From Pirellula sp. (GTDB lineage Bacteria > Planctomycetota > Planctomycetia > Pirellulales > Lacipirellulaceae): 64,000 nucleotides of DNA. The stretch covers positions 1 through 64,000 of the forward strand of contig PNKX01000015.1 of NCBI GenBank assembly GCA_013822725.1, read 5' to 3'. The notes beneath the pieces are model-generated. The model ran no database searches, was not told the origin of the DNA, and saw only the letters and a program-made list of their open reading frames with translations. The position numbers and the translations under genes are program-made. This document shows positions 8,717 through 17,478 of the stretch, one piece after another. Position 1 is the stretch's first letter. Each line of letters begins with the position of its first letter.

Positions 8717-9108
8717 ATCCTATTCTCACCACACGAAAAACGCCGCCGCGCCTGGCCAAAAATAGTTGCGCGCAAACAAGCGGCCATATGATATCGTGAA
8801 CGCCCATCCACAGACGCCATCTCGCTGCTGGCACGTTCAGCAAGCAGTCGCGCCACGAGGGATCATGAACCAACTTCCGTACGCGTGGGACCTTCTCACG
8901 ACGGCTATGAGAAGAACTCTGTCGCCCCGCGACACACGACAGACGCATCGAACGACACCGCTAACTTATTGCCCTGTCAGGACTAACGATTACTGTCGCG
9001 AAAAACGCGTAACGCGACACATCTCCCCGACAACGACATAACGGCTCCCACATCCCGCCCAAATCCCCAAGCCACCTTCGCCCCGAGTTCACCAGCATCC
9101 AGCAACTC
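8717..9108. other. gene-free leader upstream of holA
   Basis: I find no convincing gene in this stretch. A 91-codon open frame (8766-9041) has an atypical, His/Thr/Arg-rich composition and no recognisable domain. The promoter of holA is probably here but no clear -35/-10 pair stood out. Confidence 0.45.
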
Positions 9109-10203
9109 ATGCCCAAGAAGCCCGCCACCGCCGCCGTCACCGGATTCGACGTGCTGATCGACCCCAAGTCGATCCAGCCCGCCGCCGTCACGGTCATCGT
9201 CGGCGACGACGGCTTTCTGCAGCATGAAGTCCGCCGCGCGCTCATCGCCCAGCTGTGCGGCAACGATCCCGACGCTGCGGCCGAACATCTCGACGGCGAA
9301 CGGAGCGAGTACCGCGATCTTCACGACGCCCTCTCGGAGCTCTCCCTCTTCGGCAGCGGCCAGCGGGTGATCGTTCTCGAAGACGCCGACGACTTCGTCA
9401 AAAACTACCGTGATCGCCTCGAAGACTACGTCGCCAAGCCGCGCAGCGACGCGATCCTCCTCCTCGAAGTCACCACTTGGCCCAGCAACACACGGCTCGC
9501 CAAAGCCGTCGCCGAGTCGGGCCTCACGATCAAGTGCGCAACGCCCGCACAAGGCAAAGAGCTGACCGAGTTCACCAAGCAGTTGAAGGAGTGGCTCGCC
9601 GTCGTCGCCCGCCGTGAGTTCAACTGCGAGTTGCTGAAGCCCGCCGCCGACTTGCTCATCGATCTCATTCCGCCTGAGCCCGGCATCCTCTACCAGGAGG
9701 TCGCCCGCCTCTCGCTGCTCGCTGAACCGAGCCGCAAGATCGACGGGAGCCTCGTCCAACAGAACGTCGGCGGTTGGCGCACACGCAAAACGTGGGACAT
9801 GATCGACGCCGCCGCCGATGGCCGCGCCGCCGACGCGCTGCAGCAACTCGACCGCCTACTAGCCGCCGGCGACGAGCCGTTCGCGCTACTGCCGCAGATG
9901 GCCTCGACCCTCCGCAAGTTCGCCCTCGCCGTACGGTTGTTCGATCAAGCGGAGCGGCGGCGCCAGGCGATGTCGATCCGCGTCGCGCTCGAACGGGCCG
10001 GCATGCCGCCGTTCAAACTGAACGACGCCGAACGCCAACTGAAGCAGATCGGCCGCCCCCGCGCCCGCCAGCTCTACCGCTGGCTGCTAGCGGCCGACTT
10101 GGAACTGAAGGGTTACAACTCGACCAAGGATCGTGCTCGCCGGGTGATCGAAACGCTGATCATCCGCCTCTCCCAGCACGCCGCGGCGTCCGCCAGTCGC
10201 TAG
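9109..10203 (+). CDS. holA: DNA polymerase III subunit delta
   Basis: HolA is the clamp-loader wrench subunit that opens the beta sliding clamp. The protein has 364 residues, close to the usual 330-350. Family features include the N-terminal VTVIVGDDGFLQHEVRRAL (the degenerate P-loop region of the first AAA+ domain), the LSLFGSGQRVIVLEDAD stretch, EPGILYQEVARLSLLA, and the C-terminal collar helix region AGDEPFALLPQMASTLRKFA. An N-terminal extension of about 20 residues is Ala-rich. It appears to stand alone; a lipoprotein gene follows 189 bases later on the same strand with a palindrome between. Confidence 0.9.
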   Translation: MPKKPATAAVTGFDVLIDPKSIQPAAVTVIVGDDGFLQHEVRRALIAQLCGNDPDAAAEHLDGERSEYRDLHDALSELSLFGSGQRVIVLEDADDFVKNYRDRLEDYVAKPRSDAILLLEVTTWPSNTRLAKAVAESGLTIKCATPAQGKELTEFTKQLKEWLAVVARREFNCELLKPAADLLIDLIPPEPGILYQEVARLSLLAEPSRKIDGSLVQQNVGGWRTRKTWDMIDAAADGRAADALQQLDRLLAAGDEPFALLPQMASTLRKFALAVRLFDQAERRRQAMSIRVALERAGMPPFKLNDAERQLKQIGRPRARQLYRWLLAADLELKGYNSTKDRARRVIETLIIRLSQHAAASASR

Positions 10204-10273
10204 CACGCCGCTGAACTTGCCCATGTGACGGTGTTCTACTACTATCCGCGACCGCGCGGGCGGCTGAGGCCGT

Positions 10274-10347
10274 GATGCTGGATGCTTGATGCTCGTTGCT
10301 GGATGAGTCTCCTTCTTGCCAGCATCAAGCAACCAGCATCTAGCATC
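10274..10347. repeat. GATGCTGGATG-type palindrome
   Basis: GATGCTGGATGCTTGATGCT at the left is answered by AGCATCAAGCAACCAGCATC and TAGCATC at the right, forming an imperfect hairpin. The left arm itself is built of repeated GATGCT units. Confidence 0.65.
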
Positions 10348-10392
10348 CGTCCGCAAGCCCTACGACTCAAACTCTTGTATGACGCTCTCGCA

Positions 10393-11949
10393 ATGAGCCA
10401 TCCTTCAGCCACACGATCGCACCTCGCCGCACTGCTCCTCGCAGCGCTGGCGCTTGGCTGCGCCTCGCCGCTGACGACCGCCCTCAACGGCGCCGCGAAC
10501 AAGAAAGAACCGGTCCCCACCCCCGCCGAGACGCAAGCCGCCGAAGCGCTCAAGGCCCAAGCCCTCCACAAGGCGACCGTCGGCGAGGAGATCCCCGAAG
10601 ACAAGGCCTTCGCCGAGGTCCTCGATCAACTCCAAGAGATCCGCGCGCTCGATCCCGAGGCGGAACGCGAGTTGATCGCTGAGCTCAAGCAGGTGAAGCC
10701 CGAAAACTACGCGATGGTGGTCGACGCCTTCCGCACGGCACTCGCCTACCGCCAGCAGCTGGCCGAACGCGACCGGGCCGTCTTCGCCGGCGAGTCCCCT
10801 GAGAATGAATTTGACGTCGCAACGCAGCAAGTGCGCGACAAGTCGCCCAGTGCACCGCTCAAGGTGCAACAGGCCTCGGCCACGGTCGAGATGCCGCCGC
10901 AGTCGCCTCCGCCCTCCCCTGCCGCGGCCAATTGGCCCGCCGCGCAAACGCCGGCGATGAACCCTGCCAGTCACGCCATCGCCACCGAACCGTTGGCGGC
11001 CAGCTCGCTGCCGCCGCAAGTCGAGCCGGTCCAGATGATCGACCCGGTCGCACTCCGACCTTCGCCGGCTTCGCGGCCCCTCGCGCCCGTCGAACCGCCG
11101 GCGATTGAACCGACAGCCGAAGCTGCGATCGTCTCCGACGATCAATCCGCGGGAACGCGATCCGCGGCAGGCGCTATCGCTGCGTCGACGACGCCGGGCG
11201 ACTGGCACGCCCAACTCAACACGGCGATCGCCGACCTGGAGCAATCCGTCGCGCCCCAGCCGACGTCGGTCACCGAGCTCCACGACCACATGCGGCTCCG
11301 CACGCTCCAGTTGCTCGCCGGCAACGAAACCGACGCCTACCGCCCCATTCCTGGCGCCTCGCCGGCACAACAAGATTTTTGGTCGAAGCAACTTTTCGCG
11401 ATCAACGCCTACTTGAATGCCACGACGCAGCTCGACGAAAAGCAACGCGCCGTCGCCGCGCTCGCCCCGCTCGACGAGGCCCGCGCCCGCCTCTCCGAAC
11501 TTGCCTCGCTGCGGATTCGCAACCTGTCGTTCGTCGAGTCGGTCGACGGGTTCGGCGCCTACGAGCCGAGCAAGGGCTCGACGTTCACGCCGGGCCAAAA
11601 GGTCATGCTCTACGCCGAGGTCGAAAACTTCGCCAGCAACGCGTCCGAAGAAGGTTATGCGACCTCGCTCGGCACGAGCTTTAAGGTCCTCGACGACTCA
11701 GACCGCCTCGTCGACGGCAAGCAGTTTCCCGACGTGAAGGACACCTGCCGCAACCGCCGCCGCGACTTTCACATGCAGTACGAACTCGCCCTGCCGGAGC
11801 GGATCTATCCCGGCCCGTACAAGATCGAGCTAACGATCACCGACCACAACTCAGGCAAGATCGGCCAGGCGACCCTCCCCTTCGAGATCGCCGGCGACCC
11901 GACGCCGAAGCCGTCGACGGCGGCCGTTCCCGCAACGCCAAAAAAATAG
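10393..11949 (+). CDS. lipoprotein of unknown function, conserved C-terminal beta domain
   Basis: I chose the ATG at 10393 (518 residues) because it gives a clean lipoprotein signal, ALLLAALALGCAS, with the lipobox Cys near residue 20. The upstream in-frame extension lies in the palindrome. After a charged helical segment (residues 40-130) comes a long Pro/Ala/Ser-rich linker (about 140-270). A folded C-terminal domain of about 200 residues follows, with RNLSFVESVDGFGAYEPSKG, YAEVENFAS and YPGPYKIELTITDHNSGKIG, which looks like an Ig-like beta-sandwich. I do not recognise a named family. It is probably anchored to a membrane and extends through the periplasm. A hairpin terminator overlaps its stop. 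Confidence 0.8.
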   Translation: MSHPSATRSHLAALLLAALALGCASPLTTALNGAANKKEPVPTPAETQAAEALKAQALHKATVGEEIPEDKAFAEVLDQLQEIRALDPEAERELIAELKQVKPENYAMVVDAFRTALAYRQQLAERDRAVFAGESPENEFDVATQQVRDKSPSAPLKVQQASATVEMPPQSPPPSPAAANWPAAQTPAMNPASHAIATEPLAASSLPPQVEPVQMIDPVALRPSPASRPLAPVEPPAIEPTAEAAIVSDDQSAGTRSAAGAIAASTTPGDWHAQLNTAIADLEQSVAPQPTSVTELHDHMRLRTLQLLAGNETDAYRPIPGASPAQQDFWSKQLFAINAYLNATTQLDEKQRAVAALAPLDEARARLSELASLRIRNLSFVESVDGFGAYEPSKGSTFTPGQKVMLYAEVENFASNASEEGYATSLGTSFKVLDDSDRLVDGKQFPDVKDTCRNRRRDFHMQYELALPERIYPGPYKIELTITDHNSGKIGQATLPFEIAGDPTPKPSTAAVPATPKK

Positions 11950-11975
11950 CCCGACCATTCGGCCGGGCTATTTTT
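11947..11975 (+). terminator. Rho-independent terminator after the lipoprotein gene
   Basis: TAGCCCG (11947-11953) pairs with CGGGCTA (11964-11970), followed by five T. The stop codon is the first stem triplet. Confidence 0.85.
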
Positions 11976-12001
11976 GTTTCGTGATCGCTCGAAAATAAAA
12001 G

Positions 12002-12070
12002 CCCCCGGCTCCGCCGGTGGACGAGTTTTTGAGTGGCTGCGTCTCGTCAGTCCACCGGCAATGCCGGTGG
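12002..12070. repeat. CCACCGGCTCCGCCGGTGG-family palindrome, imperfect copy
   Basis: The left arm (12002-12022) and right arm (12050-12070) are inverted copies of 21 bases with three mismatches. The same core occurs as a perfect repeat at 58883-58962. Confidence 0.75.
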
Positions 12071-12092
12071 ATTTATGACGCCCATCACACTC

Positions 12093-12740
12093 CTAGTGGA
12101 AGTGATAGTGGACGTCGCCATACCCATAACCGCCATAACCACCGTAGCCGCCAAACGGCTGCGTAAGCATGTCGGTCGCCGCGGCGTCTTGATCGGCCGT
12201 CTTCTGCAGCGAGTCTTGCTGAGCGAACTCTTGCTGCTGCTTCACAGAGCTTTCGGCCGTCTGCGCCGCCGCCGTCTCGTCCTTGTTAATGTCGGCGTAC
12301 GACTTCTTCATCTGCTTGTGCAGCGCCATCGCTTGGCTGACGTCGGCCTGACGTGAGTTATTGAACGCTTGCTGTTGCGATTGAATCATCTCTTCTTCGT
12401 GCTGGAACTTCAGCAACCAGAGCTTCATCTGCTTCGGCGAGAGGTTGGCGAGCTCCGACTCATACTCCTTCGCTTCAGCTGGCGTGATCTTCGCCGAGTG
12501 AGAGGTGTAGTCCTTCACCCACGCGCGGGCCCGCAGCATTTGAGGGCTGTCCCAAATCTTCTCGCGTTCGGCGTCAACCGCCGCATTAGCGCCGGGATGA
12601 TAGGGCGCGGGAGCCGCTGCCGGGGTTGCCGGCTTGGCCGGGACGGTCGTCGCCGGAGCAGCCGATTGGCTGAACGCAAAGTTCGCGAAGCTCACACCCA
12701 CCGCCGCTAACATCAGAGCGGCGACAACCAAACGTTTCAT
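12093..12740 (-). CDS. exported hypothetical protein with Gly/Tyr tail
   Basis: A 215-residue protein starting at the ATG at 12738-12740, which gives the signal peptide MKRLVVAALMLAAVGVSFAN ending FAFSQ; the longer in-frame start adds 19 unlikely residues. After an Ala/Pro linker (residues 25-50) comes a Gln/Lys/Glu-rich region of about 130 residues (KIWDSPQMLRARAWVKDY, QHEEEMIQSQQQAF) that is almost certainly long alpha-helix. The tail is GGYGGYGGYGYGDVHYHFH. I recognise no family. It may be a periplasmic helical or metal-touching protein, given the His-rich end, but that is a guess. Confidence 0.75.
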   Translation of the reverse strand: MKRLVVAALMLAAVGVSFANFAFSQSAAPATTVPAKPATPAAAPAPYHPGANAAVDAEREKIWDSPQMLRARAWVKDYTSHSAKITPAEAKEYESELANLSPKQMKLWLLKFQHEEEMIQSQQQAFNNSRQADVSQAMALHKQMKKSYADINKDETAAAQTAESSVKQQQEFAQQDSLQKTADQDAAATDMLTQPFGGYGGYGGYGYGDVHYHFH

Positions 12741-12975
12741 GGCACGACTCCTCAATTCAGATATGTACAGGCACGCGGCCGGGCGAAGCGAAGCCAACTC
12801 GCCGATTACAGACGAAAGTCACGACCGATCTCGGCAAGTGTAGCTTGGCGTTCAGCGCCCGCCCCACAATCCGACTGTACCGATTATACCGACGAGTGCG
12901 GATTGCTACGCAGCCCCGGGTCAACGACCCGCCGGAGCAGAAATGAGCAGCGGCAAAGATGGCCGGCCGGCGTCG

Positions 12976-14790
12976 CTACGCTTCGTCCCGGTGCACGCCC
13001 AACTCCCGCTGGATCCGCGTCACCTCCGCCGCGACCCGCTCGGGATCAGCGCCGACTTCGCTGAGCAACAGCTTCGCCAGCCCGACCGCCGTTTCGGCCT
13101 CTTCGATGCAGATCTGCGTCGCGCCCACTTCTTCCAGCCACGCCCGCTCCTTCAGATAGCGAGCTCGCGCGAAGACCTTCAGCTCGCTGTTGATCTCCTT
13201 CGCCGTGATGATCACCAGCGTTCGCACGAGGACGTCGGGCACCGTCACCAGCAGATACTTCGCGTCCTTGATGCCGGCCGCTTCGAGAATATCGTGCCGC
13301 GTCGAGTCGCCGTAGACGCCAAGCTCGCCGTTGTTGGCGAGTTCACGGATCGTGTCGATGTTCAAGTCGACCACGACCGTCTCGACGCCGAATCCGCGTA
13401 AAATCCGCGCCGCCGTCTGCCCCACCGGGCCATAGCCGACGATCACCGCCCGCGTCTTCGCGTCGTCCGCGCCGTCGCTCGTCGCGACGCGCTCGGCCAT
13501 CGCCTCGTTGAGCCGCAACCCGCCCGCCTCGGCGCGTGATCCGATCTTCTTCCACAGCGCCGGCTTCGAGCGCAGCCAGCGTTCGGTCGGCTCGATCAAC
13601 CGGAAGATGAGCGGGTTGAGCGTGATCGAAATAATCGCTGTCGCGACGAGCAGGCTGCGCGCCTCTTCGCTCAGCAAGTGGAGATCAATCGCCTCCGTCG
13701 CCAGCAGGAACGAAAACTCGCCGACCTGTGCCAAGGCAATCCCGACGGTGAGCGCGTTGCGGAACGAATAGCGCAGCCCCCACACGATCGCGATCGCCGT
13801 GAGCGGCTTCGCGATCAGGACGATCGCCAGTAGCACGGCGAGGTAGAGCGGCTGGTCCACCAACACGCGCGGGTCGAACAACATCCCGACCGAGACGAAG
13901 AAGACGACCGCGAAGGCGTCCCGCATCGGCAAGGCGTCGGCCGCTGCTTGATGGCTCACCTCAGTCTGCCCGACGACCATGCCAGCCAGGAACGCCCCAA
14001 GCGCCACCGACACGCCGAGGTAGAGCGCCCCCGTGGCGATGGCAAGCGCGATCACCAACACGCAGAGCGTGAACAACTCTCGCGAACGGGTTCGCGCGAC
14101 GAGACTCAGCAGCGGCGGAATCACGCGCTTGCCAGCGCCGAGTACCAGCGCCGCCAGCACGCCGATCCGCAGCACGGCCATCCCCAGCGACGCCGCAATG
14201 CCGCCGCCAGCACCATGCGCCGCGGCCTCCCCCGCTGCTCCCGCCGCCCCATCGATCACGCCACCGTCGACCAGAATATCGGCCGCCGCCGGCAACACAA
14301 CCAGCACCAGCACGGTGAAGATGTCTTCGACGATCAACCAACCGACCGCAATATGCCCCTGAGTGGTGTGGAGCACGTCATTGTCGGTCAGCACGCGCAC
14401 CAGCACGACGGTGCTCGCCACCGAGATCGCAATCCCGAGCACTACCCCTTCGGCGGTCGGCCACCCGAGCGCCACCGCCGCCACGGTTCCCAGCGCCGTC
14501 GCGGCGACGATCTGCCCCACCGCGCCTGGGATGGCGATCTTCTTCACCGCGAGCAGATCACGCAGGTCGAAGTGTAGCCCCACGCCGAACATCAGCAGCA
14601 CGACGCCCACTTCGGCGAACTGCAACGCCATCTCCTGATCGCCGACAAACCCCGGCGTGTACGGCCCGATGACGATCCCCGCGATGAGATACCCCACGAT
14701 CGACGACAACCGCAGTTTCTCGGTGATCAGCCCAAAGATCAGGGCGGCTAGGAGACTGACCGAGAGATTGATCAACAGTTCGTCGTGCAT
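12976..14790 (-). CDS. CPA2-family cation:proton antiporter with RCK (TrkA-N) domain, YbaL-like
   Basis: A 604-residue inner-membrane antiporter expected to exchange K+ or Na+ for protons. Residues 1-400 contain about 12 membrane segments of the Na+/H+ exchanger fold, with LSSIVGYLIAGIVIGPYTPG and the ion-site region AISVASTVVLVRVL. The stretch HTTQGHIAVGWLIVEDIFTVLVL matches E. coli YbaL-type proteins. Residues 455-570 are a TrkA-N domain with GYGPVGQTAARIL (NAD-binding loop) and a GDSTRHDILEAAG motif, which gates transport in response to nucleotides. A second relative lies at 15380-17143 on the same strand. The 285-base upstream region contains no other gene. Confidence 0.92.
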   Translation of the reverse strand: MHDELLINLSVSLLAALIFGLITEKLRLSSIVGYLIAGIVIGPYTPGFVGDQEMALQFAEVGVVLLMFGVGLHFDLRDLLAVKKIAIPGAVGQIVAATALGTVAAVALGWPTAEGVVLGIAISVASTVVLVRVLTDNDVLHTTQGHIAVGWLIVEDIFTVLVLVVLPAAADILVDGGVIDGAAGAAGEAAAHGAGGGIAASLGMAVLRIGVLAALVLGAGKRVIPPLLSLVARTRSRELFTLCVLVIALAIATGALYLGVSVALGAFLAGMVVGQTEVSHQAAADALPMRDAFAVVFFVSVGMLFDPRVLVDQPLYLAVLLAIVLIAKPLTAIAIVWGLRYSFRNALTVGIALAQVGEFSFLLATEAIDLHLLSEEARSLLVATAIISITLNPLIFRLIEPTERWLRSKPALWKKIGSRAEAGGLRLNEAMAERVATSDGADDAKTRAVIVGYGPVGQTAARILRGFGVETVVVDLNIDTIRELANNGELGVYGDSTRHDILEAAGIKDAKYLLVTVPDVLVRTLVIITAKEINSELKVFARARYLKERAWLEEVGATQICIEEAETAVGLAKLLLSEVGADPERVAAEVTRIQRELGVHRDEA

Positions 14791-14956
14791 CGATCCTGCA
14801 GAGGGGGTAGAAGTCGCGGCGGGCGGGTGAAGGCAGGGCCGGTGATTGTAGCAGAAATCGACGGCTGTTCTTCACCGCAAAATGCCGCACTTACGCGTGC
14901 CACTGCTGACTTGCCTAGCCGAACACAGCGGGACCACAACCGGCATGCCACAACGG

Positions 14957-14982
14957 CCATTTAGCCGCGGGGCGCTCCCCAC
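14957..14982. repeat. single copy of the CCATTTAGCCGCGGG motif
   Basis: CCATTTAGCCGCGGGGCGCT followed by CCCC repeats the left arm of the palindrome at 44725-44783. Here only one arm remains, so it may be a decayed copy. Confidence 0.5.
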
Positions 14983-15075
14983 GCAATCAAGAGTCACTGC
15001 GGGGTTTTCAGACCCAACGAAAGGTCCCACAATGCGGCAGAGGCTTTTGCATTCGACTCTAACTCAGCTGGATCC

Positions 15076-15330
15076 ATGGGCATCTCTCACAACGACGGCT
15101 ACTCCGCGACGGTTGAGGCATTTCTCCTCATTGGAGACCAGCGCCTCAAACTCGCAAAAGTTGGTCGCGACAGGCTAACTTTCTCGCACCCTTGCGAACT
15201 CCCTCCGGGCGCGGAGGGAACGCTAACGATCAAGATCGACGGCGACGAATCGACGCGTCTTGTTGCGTTGGATGACGGAGCCTTTACTGGCAGCGACTCA
15301 GTCAGGTATTCAACGGCGGCGCCATTCTAA
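15076..15330 (+). CDS. small hypothetical protein
   Basis: An 84-residue protein (MGISHNDGYSATVEAFLLIG and onward) with alternating hydrophobic strands, a DRLTFSHPCELPPG turn and a GTLTIKIDGDESTRLVAL segment. It looks like a compact beta-barrel similar in style to PilZ-like or small planctomycete conserved proteins, though no PilZ motif (RxxxR, DxSxxG) is present. It sits between two antiporter genes that run the other way. Its composition fits real coding sequence better than the antisense frames around it, but it has no clear Shine-Dalgarno site. Function unknown. Confidence 0.6.
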   Translation: MGISHNDGYSATVEAFLLIGDQRLKLAKVGRDRLTFSHPCELPPGAEGTLTIKIDGDESTRLVALDDGAFTGSDSVRYSTAAPF

Positions 15331-15379
15331 CCCTTTAGTTCAAATGAGTTGCACACCATTAATTTGCAACTCATTTACT

Positions 15380-17143
15380 TCAAACTCCCCCCACCACCCG
15401 CCGCACGCGTTCCAAAATCGCCCGCGCCGCTTCCGCTTCTTCGCTCACCACCTCGGCCGCTCCCGCCTTCCGCGCCGCGGCCATGTTCAGCACATACCGG
15501 CAACGTGCCACCACCGCACACTTGGTGTTCGCCGCGCGGATCGCCGCCGTCACCTGCGTCGTGATGTCATCATTCGGCACGCAAACGATCGCCAGTCGCA
15601 TCGAGGCGATGCCTGCCTGTTCGAGCGTCGACCGTTCGCGGGCGTCGCCGACCGTGGTGTCGAACCCCTGTTGCGCGAACGGATGAAGGTTCACCGGGCT
15701 GAGGTCCATCATGCCGACGCGCCAGCCGCTCGTTTCAAGATACGCGGCGACATCGCGACCGATCGGGCCGGCGCCGATGATGAGGACGCGACTCCCCTCC
15801 CCTTCGATCTCAGGGAGCGACACCCGCGGCCGGCGATGCTGTTCGTCACTGCGCAGGAACCGCACGCCGAACTTGAGCAATAGCGGCGTGGCGATGAGCG
15901 TCCCCAGCGCGATAAACAGCGTCCGGTTGTAGTTCTGCTCCGAAATGACGTCGCCACGCAACCCGGCGAGCAACAAGAGGAACGAGAACTCGCCGAGTTG
16001 AGCGAGCCCCAGCCCCATCCCCGCGGCGCTCTGCCAACTCAATCCGGTCAGTCGCAACGCCGTCGCCCCAGCGCCCGCTTTCACGGCAATCATGCCGATG
16101 AGGCCGAGCGTCATCAGCACCGGCTCTTCGAGAAAGACCGCCGGCCGCAAGATGGCGCCGAGGGTGACGAAAAAGACGGCGGCGAAGGTCTCACGAAACG
16201 GCAACAGAATTGAGTCGATCTGTGTGCTGAGCCGCGACCCGCTGAACGCCGCCCCCGCAGCGAGCGCCCCGATCGCCGGCGGCAAGCCGAGTTGCACCGC
16301 CGTGAGGCAGGCGCCGCCAAGCATCACCACGGCGAATAGGCACACGAGTTCGGGGCTGCGCAGCTCGGCGATCAATTGGATCGCCCACCGATGGAGCAGT
16401 CGCTTCACCAGCAGAAAGGAGACGAGAAACACGAGCGACTTGCCGGCCAACGCCGCGAACTCCGCGGCGTTCGGCGGTTCGCCCTGGCCGCTCAGCAGCG
16501 GCGTAAGCAAGATCAGAGGCACCAAGGCAATGTCTTGGAACAACAGAATCCCGACGGCCCGACGCCCGGGGCGCGACTCGAGTTGGCCCAACTCGGCCAG
16601 TCCGCGGAAGACGAGCACCGTCGAACTAAGCGCCGCGGCGGCGCCGACCAGCATCGACGCCTGCCAACTCATCCCGAACCAATGGGCGATCAGCGCCACC
16701 GGCACGGCCGAGAGGAGCATCTGCGTGAGGCCGCCGACGACAAAGTTGCGCCCGAGACCGATCAACTCCTCCAGCGAGAACTCGATGCCAATCGAGAACA
16801 AGAGCAGCAGCGCGCCGACCGTGGCGACCCCTTCGAGGGCTTCCGACTCGTCGCCGACCAGCCCCAACCCGCCGCCGCCGCCGATGAGGGCTCCCGCGAG
16901 GAGGTAGCCGACCATGAGCGAGGCGTTGAGCCGCCGGCAGATCACTCCCGCCGCTAGACCGGTCGCGAGGATAATGAGCAGCGTCGCCGCCAGCGGAGTA
17001 AACGTGTGATGATCCAAGCTCCAACCTTCCGACCGCCCCTGTCCAAACCAGTCCACGAACCCGCCAAGCCCCGCAAGTTTAGGCTGCCTCAGGAGTTCGC
17101 GAAACCCAAGCAACTCACTCAGGAGGCCTGCAGAGTTTTTCAT
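15380..17143 (-). CDS. Kef-type cation:proton antiporter with RCK (TrkA-N) domain
   Basis: A 587-residue protein using the ATG at 17141-17143. The longer frame would begin inside an intergenic repeat and adds ten residues. An N-terminal extension of about 45 residues precedes 12-13 membrane helices (VGYLLAGALIGGGGGLGLVG; LLLFSIGIEFSLEELIGLG; ALSSTVLVFRGLAELGQLES; GILLFQDIALVPLILLTPLL), all typical of KefB/C K+ efflux antiporters. The cytosolic domain from about residue 460 holds LIIGAGPIGRDVAAYLETSG and GDARERSTLEQAG, a TrkA-N nucleotide-binding fold. It likely exports K+ in exchange for H+ for osmotic, pH or electrophile protection. No KefF/KefG-type ancillary subunit is visible nearby. Confidence 0.92.
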   Translation of the reverse strand: MKNSAGLLSELLGFRELLRQPKLAGLGGFVDWFGQGRSEGWSLDHHTFTPLAATLLIILATGLAAGVICRRLNASLMVGYLLAGALIGGGGGLGLVGDESEALEGVATVGALLLLFSIGIEFSLEELIGLGRNFVVGGLTQMLLSAVPVALIAHWFGMSWQASMLVGAAAALSSTVLVFRGLAELGQLESRPGRRAVGILLFQDIALVPLILLTPLLSGQGEPPNAAEFAALAGKSLVFLVSFLLVKRLLHRWAIQLIAELRSPELVCLFAVVMLGGACLTAVQLGLPPAIGALAAGAAFSGSRLSTQIDSILLPFRETFAAVFFVTLGAILRPAVFLEEPVLMTLGLIGMIAVKAGAGATALRLTGLSWQSAAGMGLGLAQLGEFSFLLLLAGLRGDVISEQNYNRTLFIALGTLIATPLLLKFGVRFLRSDEQHRRPRVSLPEIEGEGSRVLIIGAGPIGRDVAAYLETSGWRVGMMDLSPVNLHPFAQQGFDTTVGDARERSTLEQAGIASMRLAIVCVPNDDITTQVTAAIRAANTKCAVVARCRYVLNMAAARKAGAAEVVSEEAEAARAILERVRRVVGGV

Positions 17144-17146
17144 TTG

Positions 17147-17349
17147 AACCGCCAAGGACGCCAAGAGCGCCAAGGGAATACCAAGAATGTTGGAACCGCG
17201 GATGAACGCTAATCAACACCAATAAAAACAAATGCATTGATCTGCGTTTACCGGCGATTCCATACTCTTCTTCCTTTTCTAACGTCGTGCCCGCCGTGCC
17301 GTCGTGGTTCCCCCCGCATTTCTTGGCGCTCTTGGCGTACTTGGCGGTT
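17147..17349. repeat. CGCCAAGGACGCCAAGAGCG inverted repeat, copy 1
   Basis: AACCGCCAAGGACGCCAAGA begins the left arm (17147-17175), and the inverted arm is at 17322-17349 with one mismatch over 28 bases. The left arm touches the start codon of the antiporter, so it overlaps that gene's translation signals. The same sequence family recurs at 31641-31705. The spacer (about 146 bases) holds no gene that I can support. Confidence 0.75.
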
Positions 17350-17478
17350 AGTTTTTGAACTTTGCAGTTTCCTGCCGGGACCCTCGCAGAACTTGCAGCC
17401 GCCGCTGGGGGCGTCACAATAAGGGAACGCCTTGTGAATCCTTCTCAACTCTTCGGATCTTCGGAGCCAGCCATTCCT

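Noticed and set aside
8766-9041. 91-codon plus-strand frame upstream of holA
   Set aside because: Composition is atypical for this genome, no ribosome site, and no family features.
10405-11598. 397-codon open frame on the minus strand
   Set aside because: Antisense to the lipoprotein gene; Arg/Gly-rich and without a motif.
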